From contig JAHREW010000036.1 of NCBI GenBank assembly GCA_020883125.1, forward strand, positions 1-64,000: DNA of 64,000 nt, written 5' to 3'. Shown in pieces: positions 53,466 to 62,473 of this stretch. A program made the position numbers and the translations under genes. The number at the start of each line of letters is the position of its first letter. Position 1 is the stretch's first letter. The notes below the pieces were generated by a model that was not told the DNA's origin, did not search any database, and saw nothing but the letters and a program-made list of their open reading frames with translations. The DNA is from Microcoleus sp. CAWBG506. GTDB lineage: Bacteria; Cyanobacteriota; Cyanobacteriia; Cyanobacteriales; Microcoleaceae.

Positions 53466-56400
53466 TTAATTTAAAGCCGGTGTTGCTCCTTCTACAGGTC
53501 GGACGATGGCGGGTTTATTGATAGCTTGAGGCTGAAATAGTGCTTTTAGTGCTTCGTCCAGATTTTCTGCCATGACAATGCGGTTTTCGTAGGCAACAAT
53601 GACTCTTACTAAAGTGGGCAAACTATTGCGATCGGCTTCTAAGTATAGAGGTTCAACGTACAGTAAAGATTGTTCGATGGGAATGACTAATAAATTTCCT
53701 TGAATTGCTTTTGAACCTTGGCGATTCCAGAGAGATATTTGTTCGGAAATAACTGGCTCTTGGTTGATTAAAGCTTCTATTTGTTCTGGACCATAAACTA
53801 ATCGCTGTTTGGGAAATTGGTACAGTAGCAATTTTCCGTAATCGCCCTCATCGGATCGCCCCGCAATCCAAGCAATTAAATTGTTCCTACCGACAGGGGT
53901 AAATGGCAGTAACAAAATAAATTCTTCTGATTTTTCTGTGGGCAGTTTCGTAATTAGATAATAAGGTGCTACTGGTTGCTGTTGGCTGCCGTAAATTTCA
54001 TTGGGAATCCGCCACAAATCCTCTCGATTGTAAAATACTTGAGGGTCTTCCATGTGATAGGTTAACAGGCGTTCGGATTGAACACTCAATAAATCTGCTG
54101 GGTATCTGATATGTTTGCGGAGAGCCGGAGGCATTTTGTCAAGAGGTTTGAACAGTCCGGGAAAAATAGCCATCCAACTGTTGATTATCGGGTCTGAGGG
54201 GTTGGCAACGTAGAAGTCTACAGAGCCGTCGTAGGCATCAATAACGATTTTTACCGAGTTGCGGATATAGTTAAATTCATTTTTTCCTGGATCGGAATAG
54301 GGATAACGATCGCTGGTAGTATAGGCATCGATAATCCAGTAAAGATAGTTGGGATAATTCTGATTGAGTGAGGGGGAAGACTGGATATTTTTGGCTGTTT
54401 TATTGGGTGCTTTTTTTAGCAAATCACTTGCACTAATCTGGGCGTTAACTACTACTAAGTATGGGTCTGAATCGTAGCGCAAAAAAGGAGCGATCGCTCG
54501 TACTCTTTTGTTAATATTTCGGCGGTACAATAACTTAGTTTTTGGTGTGAAGTTGCGGGTGAAAGCTATTTGCCAATTTTTGAGATAATTAGCAAATAAC
54601 CAGCGTTTCCATAGAGAATCTATGGCAATTCCGCCTTTACCAGTGTATGTATTGTAAACATTGTCTTCACCGCTGGGGTAGTCGAATTCTTTAACTTTGG
54701 TAGGTGCCATCACGTCGGTATCGGTGACTTCGCCGTAATAAATGCGGGGGTGCCCGATGGGTATACTGGCTCGAAGGCGATCGCTAGTGATGTCTAAAGC
54801 TGTCTCCCCCGTCGCTTCAACTCCAATATCTTTGACAAAATAATCTGGTAAACCGCCGGCACCGATAGTATTGACGGGAGAAAGAGTAAAGCCATAACCG
54901 TGAGTGTATACCAGGTTTTCGTTAACCCAAGTTTGAGCTTCGGGACTAACTTCTGTGTAGTCTAATTCTCTAGCTGCGAGAATAACTTGTTGGCTGTAGG
55001 TATCTTGTTTTTTGGTTTTTTGGTTTTTAACTGTGTAGCGATCGATATCAGCATCTAAGAATTTATAATAAGGTCTAATTTGTTGCAACTGTCGGTTGGT
55101 TTGCAGTAGGGGCAGTTTGTCCCACAAGCGGATATTGCTGATAGTAAGCTGATTTTTTTGCAAGTCTGTATAGCTTAATTTACCTTCAGGGTCGAAAGTT
55201 TTTATTTCGATTTCTTTGATGTCGAATGCTTGTTGAGTAAAGGTAATACTTCTGTCAATATATGGTCTTTCTTTGGCGATTTCGTTGGGGTTTACAATTA
55301 AAAGTTGGACGATTACTGGCAGTAAGTAAATTAAGGATAAACAGCTTATAACCAAACTAAGGACAAGGGATTGAAAGCTGTTATTCTTTATCTTTAATTG
55401 ACGAACATTCCAGAGCATAAAAAGTGCGATCGCGATCGCCATAACACTGGCAAATCCATAGGAAGGCAGTCGCACTGTGACATCAGCATAATTAGCCCCG
55501 TAAGTAACGTCTCCCCGCGAGTACAGCAATTCGTAACGAGCTAGCCCATAGAGGAAGGCGATGGCTAGCATCAAAAGTGAGCCTAAGCCATACAAGTGTC
55601 GCTGCTGCGATCGGGAAAACCTCAACAAGATTCCTTGACTCAAGCTGTTTGCAGATAGTAAATAGGTAAAAGTGCTAGATACTAAACCATACAAAAATAC
55701 CACAGTCAGTGAGAAGGCGCACAATTCTAATATGGGCAGAATAAATACATAAAAGCTAATATCTTGATTAAAAATAGGGTCGGTGGTGTTAAAGTTAATG
55801 GGGTGGAAATAGAGCAAGACTTTTGTCCAGCGACTGGCGGTAATTATGCCGATCGCCAAACTGAGAAAAATGGCGATCGCCCGCAGCCAAAAATCCGGCT
55901 TAATTGTCATGGCTAACATCAGTCCCAGCAGTAAGCCCAACTGCCACAAATGAGAAAATAACTGCACACAGAGCTGCCCGATGGACTCAAATCCCAAATT
56001 AATTGGCCCGGCAGGCACTGCGCTGGCTATACTGAAATCGGCGAGGCTAGCTGCTGCTAACAGCCCGCAATGAATTACCATCAAACCTGCGATCGCGCTC
56101 AATCCGAATAACCACAACAGTAACCAGGGAAATGCCTGTGGAGGTTTAGCCATAGATAATTGATAATTCTGCTCCGTTTTTGTGAGATTTACTGAAGCAA
56201 ATAACGCCGCCGAATTTGCCGATTTAGTTTCCTGAGTGCGATGTTTGAGGCGACGGGCTAAAGCTAAATTACCCATCAAAAAAACAGCAGAAATAGCAGT
56301 GGGAATTACCCCCAGCAACCCTTGAGTTTTCAGCCTCAACAGCAAAACCTGAAGATATCCAACTTCCTGAAACCACAGAATTTCTGCTACCAGGCGGGTA

Positions 56401-56480
56401 ACTAACTCCATCACCAGCCCTAGCCCCGCAATCAGTAGAATTATTTGATAAATTCGCCTGTTCAAAGTCATCATCTTCAA
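53466..56480 (-). CDS. UPF0182-family large membrane protein
   Basis: A 1004-residue member of the UPF0182 (COG1615) family. The N-terminal third has about seven to nine hydrophobic segments: 12-30, 48-70, 115-140, 165-190, 195-215, 245-270, 290-315, 335-355 and 370-392. After RPYIDRSITFTQQAFDI come large soluble domains with family blocks: NIRLWDKLPLLQTNRQLQQIRPYY, VYTHGYGFTLSPVN, RIYYGEVTDTD and KYLLLPFTPVGRNNLIAW-like LLLPFTPVGRNN. The function is unknown. The family is found in cyanobacteria, actinobacteria and some firmicutes. The ATG at 56478-56480 is followed by a second Met at codon 3 (MKMM). Confidence 0.88.
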   Translation of the reverse strand: MKMMTLNRRIYQIILLIAGLGLVMELVTRLVAEILWFQEVGYLQVLLLRLKTQGLLGVIPTAISAVFLMGNLALARRLKHRTQETKSANSAALFASVNLTKTEQNYQLSMAKPPQAFPWLLLWLFGLSAIAGLMVIHCGLLAAASLADFSIASAVPAGPINLGFESIGQLCVQLFSHLWQLGLLLGLMLAMTIKPDFWLRAIAIFLSLAIGIITASRWTKVLLYFHPINFNTTDPIFNQDISFYVFILPILELCAFSLTVVFLYGLVSSTFTYLLSANSLSQGILLRFSRSQQRHLYGLGSLLMLAIAFLYGLARYELLYSRGDVTYGANYADVTVRLPSYGFASVMAIAIALFMLWNVRQLKIKNNSFQSLVLSLVISCLSLIYLLPVIVQLLIVNPNEIAKERPYIDRSITFTQQAFDIKEIEIKTFDPEGKLSYTDLQKNQLTISNIRLWDKLPLLQTNRQLQQIRPYYKFLDADIDRYTVKNQKTKKQDTYSQQVILAARELDYTEVSPEAQTWVNENLVYTHGYGFTLSPVNTIGAGGLPDYFVKDIGVEATGETALDITSDRLRASIPIGHPRIYYGEVTDTDVMAPTKVKEFDYPSGEDNVYNTYTGKGGIAIDSLWKRWLFANYLKNWQIAFTRNFTPKTKLLYRRNINKRVRAIAPFLRYDSDPYLVVVNAQISASDLLKKAPNKTAKNIQSSPSLNQNYPNYLYWIIDAYTTSDRYPYSDPGKNEFNYIRNSVKIVIDAYDGSVDFYVANPSDPIINSWMAIFPGLFKPLDKMPPALRKHIRYPADLLSVQSERLLTYHMEDPQVFYNREDLWRIPNEIYGSQQQPVAPYYLITKLPTEKSEEFILLLPFTPVGRNNLIAWIAGRSDEGDYGKLLLYQFPKQRLVYGPEQIEALINQEPVISEQISLWNRQGSKAIQGNLLVIPIEQSLLYVEPLYLEADRNSLPTLVRVIVAYENRIVMAENLDEALKALFQPQAINKPAIVRPVEGATPALN

Positions 56481-56858
56481 CTTCTCGCCAATATCAATAT
56501 CTGCCGCAGTTCATCGCGGTGAATTTGCGGTTAAAAAGTTCCTTTTTTTATTTTTTCAATAAGTATAGAGCGCAAATTTTCTGTTACTGTCAATAACTGC
56601 TCGGCCCTAAAAAATAAGGATTAGCTATTGACTTTGGGGATTTTTTTATGGTATATTTTAGATAATGGGAGTGGTGGCAAAAATAAAAAAAATGCCACCA
56701 CTCCCATTATTTAATTATAGGTGATAAATTTGGGAAAGTCAAGGCTTTAACCTTAAAAAAAATGTCATTTTTTTTTATTTTAATTAAAAAAAAATAAGCC
56801 TCAAAACCAGAGGGAAATAATCCCCAGGCAGAGCCTGGGAATTAGGGCAAAAAATCAA
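56481..56858. other. AT-rich spacer between hemA and UPF0182 gene
   Basis: 378 bp, unusually rich in A and T runs (56752-56800). It contains the 18-bp hairpin at 56662-56710 and a small stem CCCAGGC/GCCTGGG near 56833-56850, just past the hemA stop, which may terminate hemA. The promoter for the UPF0182 gene should be in the left part. Confidence 0.5.
56662..56710. repeat. 18-bp perfect inverted repeat with A-rich loop
   Basis: ATAATGGGAGTGGTGGCA (56662-56679) is exactly complementary to 56693-56710, around a 13-nt loop made almost only of A on the + strand. It lies about 150 nt past hemA. It might be a small palindromic element or an RNA stabiliser. The T-run is in the loop and not after the stem, so it is not a classical terminator. 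Confidence 0.6.
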
Positions 56859-58151
56859 CTAGCTATACTGCTGATTGACATCCACATCCAAATTAAACAG
56901 TGTTTGCAAAGTCTGCATTGCTTGTCGCCGTGCCTCAATATCTTGCTGAGCGCGTAATTGCACCATGGGGTCGTGTAAAATTTTATTCACAATCCCTCTG
57001 GTTAAAGATTCAATCACATCTTGATGTTTCTCGGAAAACTCGGAACCTAAACGCGATAAAGCTTTTTCTAACTCTTGTTCCCGAATCAATTCTATCTTAT
57101 CCCGCAAACAGCTAATAGTCGGAACAGTTTCCAGGCTGCGCCACCAAACATCAAAAGCTTCTACTTCTTGTTCGAGTATGCCTTCAGCTTCCATGGCCAT
57201 TTTGCGGCGGGTTTCGTGATTTTGAGCTACCACAGCTTTTAAGTCGTCTACATTAAACGACTTGACATTGGTCAGTTCTTTTACATCAGAATCGACGTTG
57301 CGGGGGACAGAAATGTCCACCAACATCAAAGGGCGATCGGGTTCTAAGACTGTTGCTAATTTAGCTTTATTTAAGAGCGGATCGGTAGCAGCGGTGCTGG
57401 TAAAAACCAAGTCGGAACTAGCGATTACCGACATCATTTCTGAAAGCTGATATAAATGTAATGGGGCATCTTTAAACAGGCTGGCTAATTCTTGGGCACC
57501 ACGGAGCGATCGATTGACGATCGCAATATGGCTAGCTCCTTTGGAAAGCAAATGCTGCACCAAAAGTCGGGACATTTTACCAGCACCGATAATCGCAATC
57601 CGGCTGGTTGCTAAATGCTGACCTTTGAGTTGAGCCAGTTCCGCCGCCGCCGAAGAAATAGAAACCGCACCGGTACCAATACTGGTTTCTGTGCGAACAC
57701 GTTTCCCTGCTGTCATGGCTTGCTTGAGCAAGCGCTCCAAAATTCGACCTACACCTTTATACTGCTGAGCGAGTTTGTGAGTTTGTTTTACCTGAGCCAA
57801 AATTTGCCCTTCTCCGAGAACCAAACTGTCAAGGCCAGAAGCAACTCGCATCAGGTGCATTACCGCATCTTCGTGCAGTAAGATGAACAGGTGAGGTCGC
57901 AAAGACTGTAAAGGAACTTTACTGCATTCTGAAAGGAATTGAGTAACTTCCCGCACACCAGGTTCCGACTCGGTGGTAACAATATAAATTTCTAAGCGGT
58001 TGCAAGTGCTGAGAATAGCAACCTCTTGAATATGTGGGTAGCTACGCAATTGGGCTATAGCCCCTTCAATCTTCTGTTCTGGAATGCTCAGTTTTTCGCG
58101 AACTTCAACTGGCGCTGTTTTGTGGCTAAGACCTACAACTGCAATATTCAT
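56859..58151 (-). CDS. hemA: Glutamyl-tRNA reductase
   Basis: A 430-residue enzyme of the C5 pathway. It reduces glutamyl-tRNA-Glu with NADPH to glutamate-1-semialdehyde, the committed step to haem, chlorophyll and bilins. The catalytic Cys 50 lies in [12 protein letters not shown], the N-terminal [15 protein letters not shown] motif is present, and [10 protein letters not shown] follows. The NADPH domain has [13 protein letters not shown] and [12 protein letters not shown], and a C-terminal dimerisation helix bundle ends the protein. glpX is on the same strand upstream. In several cyanobacteria glpX and hemA are neighbours, but here a tnpB element lies between them, ending about 30 nt before the hemA ATG. 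The native hemA promoter is therefore probably separated or replaced. Confidence 0.95.
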   Translation of the reverse strand: MNIAVVGLSHKTAPVEVREKLSIPEQKIEGAIAQLRSYPHIQEVAILSTCNRLEIYIVTTESEPGVREVTQFLSECSKVPLQSLRPHLFILLHEDAVMHLMRVASGLDSLVLGEGQILAQVKQTHKLAQQYKGVGRILERLLKQAMTAGKRVRTETSIGTGAVSISSAAAELAQLKGQHLATSRIAIIGAGKMSRLLVQHLLSKGASHIAIVNRSLRGAQELASLFKDAPLHLYQLSEMMSVIASSDLVFTSTAATDPLLNKAKLATVLEPDRPLMLVDISVPRNVDSDVKELTNVKSFNVDDLKAVVAQNHETRRKMAMEAEGILEQEVEAFDVWWRSLETVPTISCLRDKIELIREQELEKALSRLGSEFSEKHQDVIESLTRGIVNKILHDPMVQLRAQQDIEARRQAMQTLQTLFNLDVDVNQQYS

Positions 58152-58180
58152 ATCTGTGATTTGTCACTATTTTTTTTACT

Positions 58181-58330
58181 GTTGACATACTCACCGCCCG
58201 TCACAAGTGCGGTGATTCTTGACACTTCATCGACTGATGCAACCGAGGTTGTCTTACTCTGTCTCTGTGTCCGAAAGCGAGTCGTGGCAATGCCCTATCC
58301 CGACTTTGTTTATATTTTTTGCAGCGTTCT
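58181..58330 (-). ncRNA. Putative omega-RNA (reRNA) of TnpB, overlapping the tnpB 3' end
   Basis: In this family the guide RNA scaffold is made from the 3' end of tnpB and the right end of the element, with the guide coming from DNA just outside. Here the conserved-looking hairpin (58188-58222 region, TCACCGCCC on the + strand) follows the tnpB stop at 58254. The edge is near 58181, so the guide would be read from about 58180 down to 58160, inside the hemA leader. The exact 5' end is unknown. Confidence 0.55.
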
Positions 58331-59381
58331 CATCTCGATCGTGTTCAGTACCACAATTTAAGCATCGAATCGATCGGACTTTTAAATCCAGTTTTCCCCA
58401 CCTATACCCGCAATTTGAGCAAATTTGACTGGTAGGTTCCCATCGACTAATAACCCTAAATTCCCTGCCAAGCTTCTCAGATTTAGCCTCACACAATACT
58501 CTAAATTCATACCATCCCTGCTGACTAATTACTCTCGAAAGTTTGCGGTTTTTGAGCATTCCCGACACGTTCAAATCTTCCAAAATAATTACTTGGTTTT
58601 CGTTAACTATTTTGGTTGATAGCTTGTGCAAAAAGTCTTTACGGGTATCAGCAATTTGGTTGTGCAGTTTGGCGATTTGAATCCGGGTTTTATTCCTGCG
58701 TTTAGAGTCTTTGGGTTGCCTAGCTAACTTGCGTTGCCATCTGCGAATCTTGCGGTCTAACCGTTTGTAGCTAGGACTTTGGGCTGTTTCCCCATTGCTC
58801 ATCACCGCAAAAGTTTTGATTCCCAGATCGATGCCGATACTTTGGTTCTTGGCATCAACTCGACCGGGTTCAATTTCTACGACAAAGCTGAGGAAATAGC
58901 GATTGGCACAATCTTTGATGACCGTGACCGAACTAGGTGCTGAAGGCAATTGTCTTGACCAAATTGGTTTAACAATGCCAATTTTGGCTAAGTAAACCCC
59001 ATCTCCTTTCAGAGAAAATCCACCTATTCTAAACCGTGCCGACTGGCTGTTCGTCCTTTTCTTGAACTTGGGATAGCCGACCTTTCGCCCCTTCCTCGAA
59101 CCCTTGCAGGATTCAAAAAAGTTCTTGAATGCTGTCTCTAAATCAGCTACAGACTGCTGCAAAGGAACACATGACACATCCGCTAGCCAAGCTCTTTCTT
59201 CGGTTTGCTTGGCTTGAGTGATTACTATCTTTTGAATTTCGGCAGATTTGGATTTCTTTGTAGACTTTTTGCACAAAGCCAAAGCATCATTCCAGACTAC
59301 TCGCACACAACCAAATAACTGAGCTAAGCTCTGTCGCTGCTGGTCGGTCGGAGAGAATCTGTATTGATACCTTGCTTTCAT
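58254..59381 (-). CDS. tnpB: TnpB RNA-guided endonuclease (Cas12 ancestor-type), complete
   Basis: 375 residues, apparently intact. It has the N-terminal WED/helical part (MKARYQYRFSPTDQQRQSLAQLFG), then the RuvC domain with Asp 185 (GIDLGIKTF), Glu 268 (IILEDLNVSG) and Asp 350 (HDRDENAAKNI). A Cys4 zinc finger lies between the last two (Cys 321, 324, 340, 343). All catalytic positions are kept, so nuclease activity is plausible. TnpB uses an RNA from the element's right end to cut empty donor sites and so keeps the element in the population. The left-edge copy at 1-69 belongs to the same family. Confidence 0.93.
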   Translation of the reverse strand: MKARYQYRFSPTDQQRQSLAQLFGCVRVVWNDALALCKKSTKKSKSAEIQKIVITQAKQTEERAWLADVSCVPLQQSVADLETAFKNFFESCKGSRKGRKVGYPKFKKRTNSQSARFRIGGFSLKGDGVYLAKIGIVKPIWSRQLPSAPSSVTVIKDCANRYFLSFVVEIEPGRVDAKNQSIGIDLGIKTFAVMSNGETAQSPSYKRLDRKIRRWQRKLARQPKDSKRRNKTRIQIAKLHNQIADTRKDFLHKLSTKIVNENQVIILEDLNVSGMLKNRKLSRVISQQGWYEFRVLCEAKSEKLGREFRVISRWEPTSQICSNCGYRWGKLDLKVRSIRCLNCGTEHDRDENAAKNINKVGIGHCHDSLSDTETE

Positions 59382-59728
59382 TGTTTTTTGTTGTTTACTT
59401 GTTCTATTATACTATGCTTTACTACTAGAATCAGGAATAATTAAAGCCGTCCTATAAGGACGGGGCTTGTATCCCATTTTCTTGGTCAACAGTCACCTGT
59501 CATTAGTGTTTAGTTTATCCGTTACATAAGACTTACCCAAAGCTACCCAACTTTATACAAAGCTGGACTTTGAAACTTACTTCCTGTTATAGCCCTAATT
59601 GCTAATAACTGGTGACAGTCAACAGTCAATTGTCAACAAGCCAACAGCCTACTGTTGGCTGTTAACACTCAAAAGTTAACAGCCAACAGTCCACAGGCAA
59701 AAGCCAACAGTTAACTGTTAATTAATGA
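59382..59728. other. Spacer: IS left end plus CCAACAGT repeats
   Basis: 59382-59484 is the left end of the tnpB element. 59600-59725 is filled with short repeats and complements of CCAACAGT/GTTAACA, related to the array near leuD, running up to the glpX stop. No gene was seen. Confidence 0.55.
59442..59484 (-). repeat. IS200/IS605-family left end with subterminal hairpin (copy 2)
   Basis: Same hairpin (GCCGTCC-TATA-GGACGG) and outer 12-nt segment as at 130-172 and 36895-36938, bordered by TGAC. It lies 60 nt upstream of the complete tnpB. Confidence 0.78.
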
Positions 59729-60766
59729 CTAATTTAATTGCAGAGATTTCGGCTGGTCAAACATATGGATTGTATCCACAAACCGAGCAGTCTTGGACTG
59801 AGAAGAAATTACCAAACTTTCAGTACGAGCGCCGCCACCAAAGAAGCGAACTCCATCCATCAGCGTTCCGGGAGTAATTCCGCAAGCTGCAAACAGAACT
59901 GTTTCCCCAGATGCCAATTCTTCAGCATTGTAAATCTTGTCTGGGTCTGTGATGCCCATTTCTTTAAGTCGAGCGATATTGCTCTCTTTACTTTCACCGA
60001 TCAAACCAGTTTTGACAACAGCCGGATCGTAAATCAACTGCCCTTGGAAGTGACCGCCCAAACAGCGCATAGCTGCTGCTGAAATCACACCTTCGGGTGC
60101 TGCACCAATACCCATAAGTGCGTGGATATTAGAACCAGAAAACGCGCAAGAAATTGCTGCTGAGACGTCGCCGTCGCTGATCAGTCGAACTCTTGCACCC
60201 GCTTGCCGAATTTCATTAATTAAATCTTTGTGCCGGGGGCGGTCCATCACCACTACCACCAAATCCTCAACACTGCGGCCGAGACAATCAGAGATAATTT
60301 TGAGGTTTTGGGTTGGTGTCTTACGAATATCTACATGATTTTTGGCAGCCGCAGGAGCAGCCAATTTGTTCATGTAGAAATCGGGAGCAGCAAACAAACC
60401 ACCTTTTTCGGAGATTGCTAAAACTGCCATGGAACCGTTTTGACCGTAAGCCACTAGGTTAGTACCTTCGCAGGGGTCAACAGCGATGTCAATTTCGATC
60501 AATTCATCTATGTTGCAGACATCTTGGGCATCTTCGCGGGTACAAATACCCACTTGTTCCCCGATATAAAGCATGGGTGCGTCGTCGCGTTCCCCTTCAC
60601 CGATCACGATGCGACCGCGCATATGAATTTTGTTCATCCGCTCGCGCATGGCTTCTACAGCCACTCTGTCGGCTTCATCTTTCTCGCCTTTGCCCATCAA
60701 TCGAGCTGAGGCGATGGCTGCCTGCTCAACTACTTCGATAATCTCTAAACCGATTGCATTGTCCAT
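59729..60766 (-). CDS. glpX: Class II fructose-1,6-/sedoheptulose-1,7-bisphosphatase
   Basis: A 345-residue GlpX-type phosphatase. In cyanobacteria this enzyme is the main dual FBPase/SBPase of the Calvin cycle. Metal and substrate motifs are [19 protein letters not shown], the core [23 protein letters not shown] and [10 protein letters not shown], followed by [20 protein letters not shown]. Length and motif spacing are normal. An AGGA (minus-strand reading at about 60774-60777) precedes the ATG. The gene is upstream of hemA on the same strand, now separated from it by the tnpB insertion. The Calvin-cycle regulator CBS-CP12 lies about 760 nt away and is divergently transcribed. Confidence 0.95.
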   Translation of the reverse strand: MDNAIGLEIIEVVEQAAIASARLMGKGEKDEADRVAVEAMRERMNKIHMRGRIVIGEGERDDAPMLYIGEQVGICTREDAQDVCNIDELIEIDIAVDPCEGTNLVAYGQNGSMAVLAISEKGGLFAAPDFYMNKLAAPAAAKNHVDIRKTPTQNLKIISDCLGRSVEDLVVVVMDRPRHKDLINEIRQAGARVRLISDGDVSAAISCAFSGSNIHALMGIGAAPEGVISAAAMRCLGGHFQGQLIYDPAVVKTGLIGESKESNIARLKEMGITDPDKIYNAEELASGETVLFAACGITPGTLMDGVRFFGGGARTESLVISSQSKTARFVDTIHMFDQPKSLQLN

Positions 60767-61530
60767 GAACTATATCCTCCCAACTGAGTCCTGCGTGCCT
60801 TGTGCTTTTTTTGCACTCCCAGCAATCAAGTTTATCAGAGGCGGGGATCTGTGCGAACGTAAGTCCTGAGTTAGTTTGTGTTAACTTTTGCTTCTTACAG
60901 ACCCGACAGTGGGAAATTGATCCACAGGAGAGTGGGAGAGAGTGGAAAAACCTGAGCCATCTTGGGCGATCGCCAGTATTGACTTAGCCTCCTGCCTTCT
61001 TGGCTGTGATTGGTTTTGAAGTTTAAGATCGAAAAAGCATCTGGCAACCGTCTACACACCCTTTTAAATTGAAACATAGGTGTATTTACTGTTTCTAACC
61101 AACTCATACTATTACAAGAGTTGGGGGGAGGGAATGTTTAAAAAACTTTACCTAAAATTTGATAAAAATATTCATTGACTAGGCTATAATGGTTAGTTGA
61201 GTAAGTTTATCCTTAAAAAGATAGCCATACTAAAAGTGTGTGGTCTCAATCTTGAGGCTTAAGAAAAATAAACATTAAATTTACACAGCATTAGATTGTT
61301 GTCGGGAGCATCCCGATTTTGCATAGGCGAAGCATGACCGCTGTAAATCTCTGGCGCGAGCTAATAAATTGTCTGCGGTCATGCTAGAGCATCGTACGAA
61401 TATATTTGCAAAACACAGATGCACCATTGTTGTCAACTTTGAGAAGACGAAATAAATACCTAGGGAAAATACCAGAAAAAAAAATGTTGACACGATCGAG
61501 GTAGATTTAATTAGCAGGGAGTAATAAAAA
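60767..61530. other. Divergent regulatory spacer between glpX and CBS-CP12 gene, with MITE copy C
   Basis: 764 bp. The left part holds the glpX promoter and the right part the CBS-CP12 promoter. A CTCAATC-TTGAG hairpin is seen near 61244-61256, and the MITE copy sits at 61304-61425. Short minus frames here have no features. Confidence 0.55.
61304..61425 (+). repeat. MITE-like repeat family, copy C (122 bp)
   Basis: Full-length copy: imperfect terminal inverted repeats (GGGAGCATCCCGATTTTGCA and the complement of GGTGCATCTGTGTTTTGCA) and an internal palindromic pair GGCGAAGCATGACCGC / GCGGTCATGC. It lies about 100 bp upstream of the CBS-CP12 start. Confidence 0.78.
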
Positions 61531-62148
61531 ATGATGATGAAAGCCCAAGATATTATGACCACAGACGTTGTGACCATTCGCGGTTCGGCAACTGTTGCCG
61601 AAGCAGTAGCGATGATGAACGAGCTGTGTTTGCGCGCGTTGATTGTGGAACGCCGCCACGAACAAGATGCCTACGGGATTGTGACTGAAACGGATATTGT
61701 CTATAAAGTAGCAGCCTACGGAGTAGACCCGAAAAAAGTCCGCGTTTTTGAGATTATGACCAAGCCGTGTATTACGGTGAATCCTGACTTGGGTGTGGAA
61801 TATGTGGCTCGGTTGTTCGCGAATACCCGCATCCGTCGGGCACCGGTCATAAAAGACAAGCTAGTTGGCATTATTTCGGTAACGGATATATTGACAAAAA
61901 GCGATTTTCTGGAGAAGCCGAAGAGTCTTGTATTTGAGGAAGAAATAGAAAAGGCGATCGCGGAGGCCAGAACTATTTGTGCCGAAAAAGGTGTGACTTC
62001 TAGAGAGTGCGCGGTAGCTTGGGATATTGTAGAGGAAATGCAGGCTGAGGCTTCTCACCAGCGATCGCAGAAGCTGGACAAAACGGCTTTTGACGAGTAT
62101 TGTGAGGAGAATCCAGACGCGGCTGAAGCTCGGATGTACGACAGCTAA
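61531..62148 (+). CDS. CBS-CP12 fusion protein
   Basis: 205 residues. Two CBS repeats (about 5-62 and 73-128) are followed by a CP12 domain (about 134-205). CP12 links GAPDH and phosphoribulokinase and shuts down the Calvin cycle in the dark. CBS pairs typically bind AMP/ATP, so the fusion couples energy state to carbon fixation. The CP12 core AWDIVEEMQAEASHQR (163-178) and N-terminal Cys pair (150, 160) are kept. In the C-terminal GAPDH-binding loop only Cys 191 remains, as the second Cys is Ala 200 (CEENPDAAEARMYDS). The C-terminal disulfide therefore cannot form. AGGGAG at 61516-61521 supports the first ATG of the ATGATGATG run. The gene is divergent from glpX. Confidence 0.9.
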   Translation: MMMKAQDIMTTDVVTIRGSATVAEAVAMMNELCLRALIVERRHEQDAYGIVTETDIVYKVAAYGVDPKKVRVFEIMTKPCITVNPDLGVEYVARLFANTRIRRAPVIKDKLVGIISVTDILTKSDFLEKPKSLVFEEEIEKAIAEARTICAEKGVTSRECAVAWDIVEEMQAEASHQRSQKLDKTAFDEYCEENPDAAEARMYDS

Positions 62149-62318
62149 GTTAGTGCGGTTCTAAAGGTTGTTTACCGGGCTGTAATTGGTGTATTTTTGT
62201 CTATCAAACCCGGTTTCTGGCTATCCCTGCGTAAGTCGCTATTGACCAAACAGTGGACAAGACTAGACAGCTAGTTCATAAACTGGACAAATAGCCAGCC
62301 TAAGTATCTTGAATACTA
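62149..62318. other. Spacer between CBS-CP12 gene and the iscB element
   Basis: About 170 bp. It contains related short motifs AACAGTGGACAAG and AAACTGGACAAAT (about 62249-62290). The last 15-20 nt are the probable guide-encoding flank of the iscB omega-RNA. Confidence 0.45.
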
Positions 62319-62473
62319 CGTTTTGAGGGTCATGACACCTACGGGTGCTTTCCAGCTTGTAGCTCTGTCGTTAGAGATTAAACAGATGTATTTGGTTAAG
62401 TCAGTGTCTCTAACCCAACAAGCCATCAAAACATTGGCGAGGAAAACATAACCTGAGCAATCAGAGGACTTTC
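62319..62473 (+). ncRNA. Putative omega-RNA of IscB
   Basis: A conserved-looking 155-nt leader lies directly before iscB. Its parts are GGGTCATGACACC with GGGTGCTTTCCAGC (nested stem, about 62326-62355), TTGTAGCTCTGTCGTTAGAGA (hairpin), GGTTAAG...CTCTAACCC (about 62394-62416), an ACATTGGCGAGG core and TGAGCAATCAGAGGACTTT up to the ATG. IscB omega-RNAs lie 5' of the gene and take their guide from the DNA just upstream, here about 62300-62318. The layout, including a hairpin run and a GAGCAATC-like box near the start codon, fits that class. The 5' boundary is approximate. Confidence 0.65.

Larger units (their letters stand above)
58181..59484 (-). mobile_element. IS200/IS605-type element carrying tnpB only (IS1341-like)
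   Basis: About 1.3 kb. The left end at 59442-59484 has the subterminal hairpin and borders TGAC (59485-59488, minus strand) as the candidate target tetranucleotide. The tnpB gene fills the middle. The right end (58181-58253) has the hairpin AATCACCGC-ACTTGTGAC-GGGCGGTGA and terminates in a TATGTCAAC-like edge. No tnpA is present. It sits between glpX and hemA, close to the hemA start. Confidence 0.75.
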
